Below are positions 1 to 5,398 of a stretch of 7,363 bases of DNA, in pieces. Under the pieces are notes generated by a model. The model had not been told where the DNA came from and did no database searches. It saw only the letters and a list, made by a program, of their open reading frames with translations. Origin of the DNA: Gemmatimonadaceae bacterium (lineage in GTDB: Bacteria; Gemmatimonadota; Gemmatimonadetes; Gemmatimonadales; Gemmatimonadaceae); the NCBI GenBank assembly GCA_014378185.1, contig JACMOE010000678.1:1-7363 (forward strand), written 5' to 3'. The stretch's first letter is position 1. Every line of letters begins with the position of its first letter. A program made the position numbers and the translations under genes.

Positions 1-201
1 ACCCCGCGGCCGCGCATGTCCGACTCCACAGTCTTCTCTCGTCCCACGCGCGCGTCGCCAGGTGCAATGGTCTCGCCCGGTGCCGCGCCAGTGCCGCGCG
101 CATCTCGGCCAGTCAACCGGGATTCGCTGCGGCCCGTTCCCGACACGTCGCGCCCCGAGCGCAACACCAGCAACCCTTTCAAGATTCCGCCGCGCTCATG
201 A
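1..201 (+). CDS. C-terminal tail of an unidentified upstream protein (partial)
   Basis: Frame 1 is open from the first base to a TGA at 199-201, giving 66 residues rich in Pro, Ser and Arg and ending in NPFKIPPRS. I do not recognise a domain; it resembles a disordered, basic C-terminal tail. Two things suggest it is real coding sequence. About three quarters of its codons end in G or C, and its stop overlaps the start of the next gene in an ATGA arrangement. The next gene also lacks a clear Shine-Dalgarno sequence, as expected if ribosomes arrive from upstream. An ATG at 16 could start a 61-residue protein, but the frame stays open to the window edge, so a longer gene entering from the left is more likely. 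The alternative is a non-coding upstream region. Confidence 0.42.
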   Translation, partial: TPRPRMSDSTVFSRPTRASPGAMVSPGAAPVPRASRPVNRDSLRPVPDTSRPERNTSNPFKIPPRS

Positions 202-959
202 CCTGGCTACCCACCGACTGCCACGCTCACTCGACCCACTCCGACGGAGCGATGAGCGTGGCCGAGGTGGTCGCACGCGGCGCGGCGCTCGGCGTTCGCG
301 TCACCATCAGCGATCACATCTCGCGCGAAGCGCCCACCACGGTGGACTCCGTGGCAGCGATCGAGCACTATCTCGACGACCTCAATCAGTACGACGTGCT
401 GCGCGGCGGGGAGTTCTGCTGGCACGACGCGCTCTGGCGCGAGTTGCCGCCGGCACTCCTGCGGCGCTTCACCCACCGCGTGGGTTCGCTGCACGCCGTT
501 CGACTGCTGAACGGCTCGTACTTCCGCGCCTTCAGCCAGGTGATGCCGGCGGACCTTCCGCCTCACGTCTACATGGAAGCGCACGTCGCCTCGCTGGAAG
601 CACTCGCCGGCGAGATGCCGGTGGACGTCCTCGCGCATCCCACGCTCGTCCCGCCACCGCTGCGAACCATCCATCCGCACGAGCTGTGGACGGAGGCGCT
701 CGAGGAGAGAGCGGTGCACGCCCTTGTTGTGGGTGGCCAGGCGTTCGAGATATCCAATCGCTATCCGCCGCACGAACGACTTGTGCGGCGGGCGGCTGAC
801 GCGGGCGTGCGCCTGTCGCTCGGGTCTGATGGACATGCCCGCGAGCAAGTTGCAAATATCGCGGCGCCGCTGGCGCTCGCGCGAAGGATCGGCGTGTCGG
901 ACGACGCCCTGTACGATCCCGCGCGCCACGGATCGCGCACGGGAGCGTACACCGAGTGA
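198..959 (+). CDS. PHP-domain metal-dependent phosphoesterase/hydrolase
   Basis: A 253-residue protein of the PHP (polymerase and histidinol phosphatase) superfamily, cytosolic, with no signal peptide. The metal-binding set of the family is visible in order: H9 and H11 in DCHAHSTHSDG, D39-H40 in ISDH, E72 in GGEFCW, H99 in GSLHAV, H147 in VLAHP, E184 in FEISNR, and D211/H213 in GSDGH. The fold should therefore be a TIM-like barrel with a two- or three-metal centre that hydrolyses a phosphomonoester or related bond. Length fits stand-alone histidinol-phosphatase-like members (roughly 250-280 residues), but no other histidine biosynthesis gene is nearby, so I do not assign HisK/HisJ. The ATG overlaps the stop of the preceding frame (ATGA), and the TGA stop overlaps the next start (GTGA), implying translational coupling on both sides. 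The substrate is unknown. Confidence 0.9.
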   Translation: MTWLPTDCHAHSTHSDGAMSVAEVVARGAALGVRVTISDHISREAPTTVDSVAAIEHYLDDLNQYDVLRGGEFCWHDALWRELPPALLRRFTHRVGSLHAVRLLNGSYFRAFSQVMPADLPPHVYMEAHVASLEALAGEMPVDVLAHPTLVPPPLRTIHPHELWTEALEERAVHALVVGGQAFEISNRYPPHERLVRRAADAGVRLSLGSDGHAREQVANIAAPLALARRIGVSDDALYDPARHGSRTGAYTE

Positions 960-2290
960 CGCGATACCACGCGGCGTGGGTGCTGCCCGTGGTATCGGAG
1001 CCACTGCGCAATGCGACGGTGGTCGAGCAGGGGGGCCGCATCGTGTATGTCGGTCCGCGAGGCAGCGCTCCGGACGGCGGTGAGGATGTCGAGCTTGGCG
1101 AGGTGATGCTGCTGCCAGGTCTCGTGAATGCCCACTGTCACCTCGAACTCACCGCGATGCGCGGCTTCCTGGACGGATTGGCCTTTCGCGACTGGATCGT
1201 CCGGCTCACAGCGGCGCGACGCGCGATCCTCACACCAGGCATGCTGCTCGATGCAGCTCGCCTCGGCATTGACGAAGGCCTTCGACACGGCGTCACGACC
1301 TTTGCGGACACCGGGGACACGGGAGCCGGATTCGACGCGATGCTGGAACGCGGCGTGCGCGGCGTGTGCTACCGTGAAGTCTTTGGACCGGATCCGGCCC
1401 AGTGCGACGAGGCGATCGCAGCGCTGGCGACGAAGGTTGCCGAAATGCGCCAGCGCGTCACGCCACTCGTCGCGGTGGGCGTGTCGCCGCATGCCCCGTA
1501 CACCGTCTCCGACGCGCTGTTTCGCGCGACTGCGCTGTTCGCACAACAGCACGAGCTGCCCCTCGCCGTCCACATCGCCGAGTCGGCGATGGAACGCGAT
1601 CTGGTGGTGCAGGGTGCCGGAGTATTCGCCGAGGGCCTGCGGGCGCGCGGCATCCACGTGGCGCCGCGGGCGCGCACGCCTATCGCCCTGCTGGAGTCAC
1701 TCGGCGTATTGCAAGCGCGCGCCCTGCTCATTCATTGCGTGCACGTGGATGCGGATGACATCGGCGCCATCGCGCGCCATGGCTGCGCCGTGGCGCACTG
1801 TCCGGCGTCGAACGCGAAGCTGGGGCATGGCATCGCTCCCCTCGCCGCGTTGCTGGCGGCGGGCATCACGGTGGGCATCGGCACCGATTCCGTGGCGAGC
1901 AACGACCGGATGGACCTGCTGGAGGAAGCCCGGCTCGCGACGCTGATGGCATCTGCTCGCGAGGCACGCCACGATGCAGTGGGTGCGGTTCGCGCACTGG
2001 AATTGGCGACCTTGGGCGGCGCGCGCGCGCCCGGCCTCGCCAACGAGATTGGTTCCCTGGAAGTGGGCAAGGCCGCCGACCTCGCGGCGTTTGCCATCCC
2101 TCCTCACCGCCTGCCCGTTCACGAGCCGGTGCCGGCGCTCGTGTACTCCCTCTCCGGCTTGCCGGCCACGTTCGTCGCGGTTGCCGGCCGGGTTCGCGTC
2201 CGGGATGGGCGACTCGTGGACGCTGATGACGCTCTCGCGGGTCGCGTCCAGGCCACCGCCGACCTGCTGCAGCAGTGGCTCGCGGGATGA
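956..2290 (+). CDS. Amidohydrolase, MTA/SAH deaminase-chlorohydrolase (TRZ/ATZ) family
   Basis: A 444-residue cytosolic metallohydrolase starting with GTG inside the stop of the PHP gene (4-nt overlap). Expected features of the amidohydrolase deaminase group are present: a short N-terminal beta-sandwich segment, PGLVNAHCHLEL with zinc ligands H60 and H62, SPHAPYT near 177-183, HIAES with ligand H206 and proton-shuttling E209, LIHCVHVD with H260/H263, the block CPASNAKLGHGIAPL at 282-296, and GTDSVASN with ligand D311. The C-terminus returns to the beta-sandwich (GSLEVGKAADLAAF). This pattern matches 5'-methylthioadenosine/S-adenosylhomocysteine deaminases. An insertion between E209 and H260 is, from memory, also seen in relatives annotated as aminodeoxyfutalosine deaminase (MqnX, menaquinone synthesis). 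The HxxE motif predicts deamination of an amino-purine-like or other heterocyclic substrate, but specificity cannot be decided. Pairing with a PHP hydrolase suggests successive steps or a salvage function. Confidence 0.9.
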   Translation: MTRYHAAWVLPVVSEPLRNATVVEQGGRIVYVGPRGSAPDGGEDVELGEVMLLPGLVNAHCHLELTAMRGFLDGLAFRDWIVRLTAARRAILTPGMLLDAARLGIDEGLRHGVTTFADTGDTGAGFDAMLERGVRGVCYREVFGPDPAQCDEAIAALATKVAEMRQRVTPLVAVGVSPHAPYTVSDALFRATALFAQQHELPLAVHIAESAMERDLVVQGAGVFAEGLRARGIHVAPRARTPIALLESLGVLQARALLIHCVHVDADDIGAIARHGCAVAHCPASNAKLGHGIAPLAALLAAGITVGIGTDSVASNDRMDLLEEARLATLMASAREARHDAVGAVRALELATLGGARAPGLANEIGSLEVGKAADLAAFAIPPHRLPVHEPVPALVYSLSGLPATFVAVAGRVRVRDGRLVDADDALAGRVQATADLLQQWLAG

Positions 2291-2299
2291 CGCAGTCTC

Positions 2300-2328
2300 T
2301 TGTTCGCGCTGTGTCGCGGGCATAGACT
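2300..2328 (+). promoter_or_regulatory. Possible sigma-70-type promoter for the HNH gene
   Basis: In the 68-bp space between the amidohydrolase stop and the HNH start, TTGTTC (2300-2305) lies 17 bases upstream of TAGACT (2323-2328). The spacing is ideal, but the hexamers match the consensus only 3/6 and 4/6. The repeat AGACT occurs at 2324-2328 and 2331-2335, and CAGTCT (2293-2298) is complementary to AGACTG (2331-2336), so an operator could be embedded here. The call is weak and by eye only. Confidence 0.28.
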
Positions 2329-2348
2329 ACAGACTGTCACAGCGCGCC

Positions 2349-2354
2349 GGAGGG
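2349..2354 (+). promoter_or_regulatory. Ribosome binding site deciding the TTG start of the HNH gene
   Basis: GGAGGG is a strong Shine-Dalgarno match four bases upstream of TTG at 2359. It is the main reason to accept the unusual TTG start; the first in-frame ATG (at 2407) would remove the conserved N-terminal LALNASFEPL segment. Confidence 0.6.
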
Positions 2355-2358
2355 ACGT

Positions 2359-2991
2359 TTGATCGTCGGGTGTCTGGCACTGAATGCGTCGTTCGAGCCC
2401 CTGACCATGGTCCCCATGCGTCGGGCGCTCCGCCTCGTGATCGATGGCAAGGCGGAAATCGTCGAGGCCGAGTCGGGTCGCGTCGTCCGCTCCGAGCGCA
2501 TGACGATGCCGAGGCCGGCGGTCATTCGCCTCACCAAATTCATCCATGTGCCGCGCCGCTTCCGGCGCCAGGTCACGAACACGTTCCTGTTCGCGCGCGA
2601 CCACTATCGGTGCCAGTACTGTGGCCGGTCTGCCGTGGAGCTGCGCCCACGCGAAGCGCTCACGCGCGATCACGTCATCCCGCTGTCCCGCGGCGGCAGG
2701 AATGACTGGGGCAACGTGGTGACTGCCTGCTCACCCTGCAACACGCGAAAGGGCAACCGCCTGCCGCAGGAAATCGGCATGCACCCACTCACGCATCCGG
2801 TCGAGCCGCACTTCGTCCACCTCTCGTGGGCCATCCGGCGACTCACGCAGACGCAGGCGAAGTACATCAAGACGTTCTACGGCGACGCGATCCTCCACCA
2901 ACTCGAGGCGCTGGAGCACCGAGTGCATCCGCTCGCCCAGGGGCACGTGCCCCACGAAGTCACGGTCCACCATTCCGAGGCGGCAGAGTAG
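2359..2991 (+). CDS. Stand-alone HNH endonuclease-like protein
   Basis: A 210-residue protein with a treble-clef HNH nuclease fold. The N-terminus (LALNASFEPLTMVPMRRA) is the signature of a widespread bacterial family of free-standing HNH proteins of unknown role, followed by the KAEIVE segment. A basic linker at about 60-80 leads into the HNH core: CQYC (C85, C88), the catalytic pair D104-H105 in TRDHVIPLSRGG, N119 in NDWGNV, and CSPC (C125, C128). The four cysteines should bind a structural zinc, and H105 with N119 and a downstream residue would coordinate the catalytic metal. The C-terminal 75 residues (WAIRRLTQTQAKYIKTFYG and a His-rich end) are family-specific. The TTG start has a good Shine-Dalgarno. 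The gene is probably its own transcription unit, with a promoter-like sequence before it and a terminator after it. There is no intron, phage or restriction partner nearby, so a housekeeping nucleic-acid role is more likely than a mobile one; the substrate is unknown. Confidence 0.88.
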   Translation: MIVGCLALNASFEPLTMVPMRRALRLVIDGKAEIVEAESGRVVRSERMTMPRPAVIRLTKFIHVPRRFRRQVTNTFLFARDHYRCQYCGRSAVELRPREALTRDHVIPLSRGGRNDWGNVVTACSPCNTRKGNRLPQEIGMHPLTHPVEPHFVHLSWAIRRLTQTQAKYIKTFYGDAILHQLEALEHRVHPLAQGHVPHEVTVHHSEAAE

Positions 2992-3002
2992 CTGCCTTTT
3001 TT
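2982..3002 (+). terminator. Rho-independent terminator of the HNH gene
   Basis: GGCAG (2982-2986) and CTGCC (2992-2996) form a perfect 5-bp stem around the 5-base loop AGTAG, followed directly by six Ts (2997-3002). The stop codon TAG (2989-2991) sits in the loop, so the hairpin begins inside the coding sequence. The stem is short but GC-rich, and the T tract stands out in this GC-rich region. Confidence 0.62.
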
Positions 3003-3013
3003 CCTGGATGGCC

Positions 3014-3030
3014 GCTCGCCAACCGCGAGC
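3014..3030. other. Perfect hairpin at the convergent gene ends
   Basis: GCTCGC (3014-3019) and GCGAGC (3025-3030) are exact inverted repeats around the loop CAACC. The hairpin overlaps the stop codon of the minus-strand DUF4390-like gene (3032-3030) and lies 11 bases past the T tract of the plus-strand terminator. On the minus strand no T tract follows, so it is not a canonical intrinsic terminator. It might act as a 3' stabilising or pausing structure, or be coincidental in GC-rich DNA. Confidence 0.4.
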
Positions 3031-3662
3031 TACTTCTCCGCGACGAATACGGCACTGCGTGCGGTGTAGTGACGCTTCTCGCCGCCGAGCATCCTGAGCA
3101 TCAGCGTGCGTACGCCATTGCCAACCGCCGACGCCGCTGTTCCACTCTTGGCGCCGCGCAGCCACCGCTCGAGTTGATCCAGGTCGCTCACGGACAGGGC
3201 CTCGATGTCCAGCGCCACCGCATAGTAGTAGCGCACACCGCCGCGCTCGGGCGACAGCGTGGCGCGGGATGGCCGCTCCAGTACGGTCTGCGCCGTCGAC
3301 AGTGTGGAGAAGCTGCCGAGGTCCTCGTGCTGGTCTGCCTGCCGCCGAACCACGCGATAACGCTGCGCGGTGGGATCGTACTGGACGATGAGGTCCCAAT
3401 CCAGTCGTCCCTCCAGATCGTCGAAGAGTCCGCCGGCGCGCCACAGCTCCAGCCGGAAGCGCAGCGACGCGGGAAATCCGCTGCGGACCAGGTCGCGGAT
3501 GTCCTGCTCGGCGAAAAGGTTCGTTGCGTTCACCACGGCACCAGCCGCGCCGGCGGCCGACGGTGCAACGTCGAGTGCTGGTCGTCGCTGCGCGGCCAGC
3601 GGGAACGCCAGGACCATCGACAGGCCTGACAGAAGCGCGAATGCGCGTGCAGGGCGCATCAT
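3030..3662 (-). CDS. Secreted DUF4390-like protein
   Basis: About 210 residues beginning MMRPARAF. Residues 1-24 form a signal peptide (basic start, hydrophobic LLSGLSMVLAFPLAA, likely cut before or near Gln25), so the protein is exported. The mature part resembles DUF4390 by eye: a segment with GFPASLRFRLELWR (62-75), then YDPTAQRYRVV (95-105), a FSTLSTAQTVLE stretch (118-129), and a beta-strand segment VRYYYAVALDI (143-153). No catalytic motif is visible and the function of DUF4390 is unknown. The length fits the family (about 190-210 residues). The frame is open upstream to 3881, but that would overlap the preceding gene by over 200 bases and bury the signal peptide. Starting at ATG 3662 leaves a 2-nt gap after the barrel gene and implies translational coupling; the next codon (ATG, 3659) is an equally good start. 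It is the last gene of the operon. Confidence 0.78.
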   Translation of the reverse strand: MMRPARAFALLSGLSMVLAFPLAAQRRPALDVAPSAAGAAGAVVNATNLFAEQDIRDLVRSGFPASLRFRLELWRAGGLFDDLEGRLDWDLIVQYDPTAQRYRVVRRQADQHEDLGSFSTLSTAQTVLERPSRATLSPERGGVRYYYAVALDIEALSVSDLDQLERWLRGAKSGTAASAVGNGVRTLMLRMLGGEKRHYTARSAVFVAEK

Positions 3663-3664
3663 CG

Positions 3665-5398
3665 CTAGAATCGGTGACGAACGCGAAGAAAGATGTTGAG
3701 CGGCTCTGTCGGCACCGACAGCGCTTTCGCCAGGTAGATCCCGAATTGATCGAAGTCCAGTCCACCGCCGATGTCCGTGCGGTACGAGGACAGTGGCGGC
3801 AGCTCGCGCCGGCCGAAATTCAGCGCGCTGCCCGGTGAGTTGACGAGCCATCCGCGGCCGGCGTCCGCAAAGAAGACCCATTCACCATCAGCGCGAAATC
3901 GCGTACGTCGCAACCCTTCGCGACCATCCGTGAATGACAGACGGATGTCGCTGCGATACTCGAGTTGCGTGAGGGCGATGCGGTCGCACTGCGCTGGCCG
4001 GCCGGGCAGGGCAGTTCCCGCGGCACACGTGCCCACATCCGCTCCGCCGCTGACGCGGAAGTCGAAGCCCGGCACCGTCCCGGGGCCATCGATCGAGAGC
4101 CTGCGCTCCAATGGGAGTGCATCGCCACTGAGCCAGCCGCCGAGCACGAGGCGCATGTTCAGCGACGAGGAGGGGGCGAGGCGATTGTAGCGGCGCAGGT
4201 CGAAGAATCCGCGCTGGTACCGCGTCGGCCCCGTTGCCGGTGCGGCGCCGCCGGACGATGTAGGGGCAAAGTGATCGATCTGGCCCGTGCCACGCTCGAA
4301 ATCGGCCAGAACGTACCACCCCGCGAGCGGATTGTACGCGTCGTTACGCGTGTCGACGCGAAGCGTGAGCTTCGCCACGTGAAACCGGCCATCGTCCACC
4401 GGTGGGTTCACACGCCACGGCAGGTCGTTCCTGAACAGCGTGAACGGATCGTGCTCCGAGCGTGAACTCCACCGTTCATCGCCATAGCTCACCGTGAGAT
4501 CCGCATTGTCCGTTGCGCGCAGGGCGGCGTGCAGTTGCCCGCCGTGCCGGCCGTAGTAGTCCCGATAGTCCCGATGAAACAGGAAGTTGGCGAGCCCCAC
4601 TTCGAGATCGCTCAGCTGCCACTGTTCCACGCCATCCACGATGTCGAAAAGGCGTGCGCCAAGCGTGACGCCGAATTCCCGGCCGACACGAAATTCACCG
4701 CTCACGTCGTGTCCCACGTCGGGCGACGAGCTGGTGAAGCTGCTTGCCGAGCGAAGAATTGCCGCGGCGCCGAAGCGCAGGTGTCCCCAGCCCTGATCGC
4801 GATACAACACCGGCCCCACGCGCACGGGCAAACCTTCCACACGGTTGTACGCGCCGGCATTCGCCACGTCGAGCCGATTGAAGTTTCGCCGACCGCGCCG
4901 CTCGAGGCGCCGCCACCACTGGTCGTCCGGCGCGTCGGCGAGCTGCACGACGAGCCGACCATCTTCCTCGATATACCGCAGCGGCGGATGATAGACCCGG
5001 ATCTCGCCGCGGATCGTCGCGCCGTCCGCGCCGTCGATTTCACCACCGACCACCAGCAGGTCCCCGTCGATGCGGGCGCCCTTGAGCAGCAGCACGTCGG
5101 CGTTGATCGCGAGCACGCGCCCGGTGACGTGCCCAGCGATGGTGACAGGTCCATTGAGGACGGCCACATCACCGTGCACGGTGCGCCCGCTGTCGATCGT
5201 CGTCACGTCCGTTGTACGAAGCGCGTTGGGCGCATTGAACAGCGTCACGACCTCCACGGCCACGTCACGAGGCAGCATAGTGCGATCGGGCATCGTGTCG
5301 TGCTGCTGCGCGCTCGCGTACGAGGGCACCACCATCGTCGTGCCCAGCACCAGGGCAACGCGCAGCAGGAGTCGCACTGCAGGGACTCGAGGTTTCAT
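3665..5398 (-). CDS. Outer-membrane protein: bactofilin-like beta-helix fused to a BamA/TamA-like barrel
   Basis: A 577-residue precursor. Residues 1-30 are a signal peptide ending YASA, followed by QQHD. Residues about 71-136 hold short Gly/Asp-centred, Val/Ile/Leu-rich repeats (HGDVAVLNG, GRVLAINAD, GDLLVVGGEIDG, GEIRVY), the pattern of bactofilin-like right-handed beta-helices. Residues about 180-577 alternate polar and aromatic strands, as in Omp85-type 16-stranded barrels (surface antigen D15 domain). Typical segments are TLRVDTRNDAYNPLAGWYV (345-363), WVFFADAGRGW (507-517) and a C-terminal strand ending in the outer-membrane Phe (FLRVRHRF). No POTRA domains are evident. The usual VRGF/Y lid-lock motif appears as VPGF (442-445). 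C458 and C471 could form a disulfide in an extracellular loop. The start codon overlaps the regulator stop (ATGA). A role in outer-membrane assembly or protein/lipid transport is inferred from the fold only. Confidence 0.82.
   Translation of the reverse strand: MKPRVPAVRLLLRVALVLGTTMVVPSYASAQQHDTMPDRTMLPRDVAVEVVTLFNAPNALRTTDVTTIDSGRTVHGDVAVLNGPVTIAGHVTGRVLAINADVLLLKGARIDGDLLVVGGEIDGADGATIRGEIRVYHPPLRYIEEDGRLVVQLADAPDDQWWRRLERRGRRNFNRLDVANAGAYNRVEGLPVRVGPVLYRDQGWGHLRFGAAAILRSASSFTSSSPDVGHDVSGEFRVGREFGVTLGARLFDIVDGVEQWQLSDLEVGLANFLFHRDYRDYYGRHGGQLHAALRATDNADLTVSYGDERWSSRSEHDPFTLFRNDLPWRVNPPVDDGRFHVAKLTLRVDTRNDAYNPLAGWYVLADFERGTGQIDHFAPTSSGGAAPATGPTRYQRGFFDLRRYNRLAPSSSLNMRLVLGGWLSGDALPLERRLSIDGPGTVPGFDFRVSGGADVGTCAAGTALPGRPAQCDRIALTQLEYRSDIRLSFTDGREGLRRTRFRADGEWVFFADAGRGWLVNSPGSALNFGRRELPPLSSYRTDIGGGLDFDQFGIYLAKALSVPTEPLNIFLRVRHRF

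Noticed and set aside
761..1657. Minus-strand open frame of 298 codons opposite the amidohydrolase and PHP genes
   Set aside because: It crosses the junction of two well-supported genes, is His/Arg-rich and shows no domain.
2359..2991. HNH gene as a homing endonuclease or restriction enzyme
   Set aside because: No intron, intein, methylase, phage or transposon features lie around it, and its flanks are typical chromosomal genes.
2731..3765. Minus-strand open frame of 344 codons spanning the convergent junction
   Set aside because: It runs antisense to the HNH core, through the terminator, and overlaps the DUF4390-like gene in another frame; no motif is visible.
3663..3881. N-terminal extension of the DUF4390-like protein
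   Set aside because: It would overlap the barrel gene by over 200 bases and place the signal peptide in the interior; the tandem ATG at 3662/3659 fits.
4557..4574. Exact 9-bp tandem repeat TAGTCCCGA x2
   Set aside because: It lies within the barrel gene and encodes a simple Arg-Asp-Tyr duplication (RDYRDYY); only two copies, with no sign of a repeat array.
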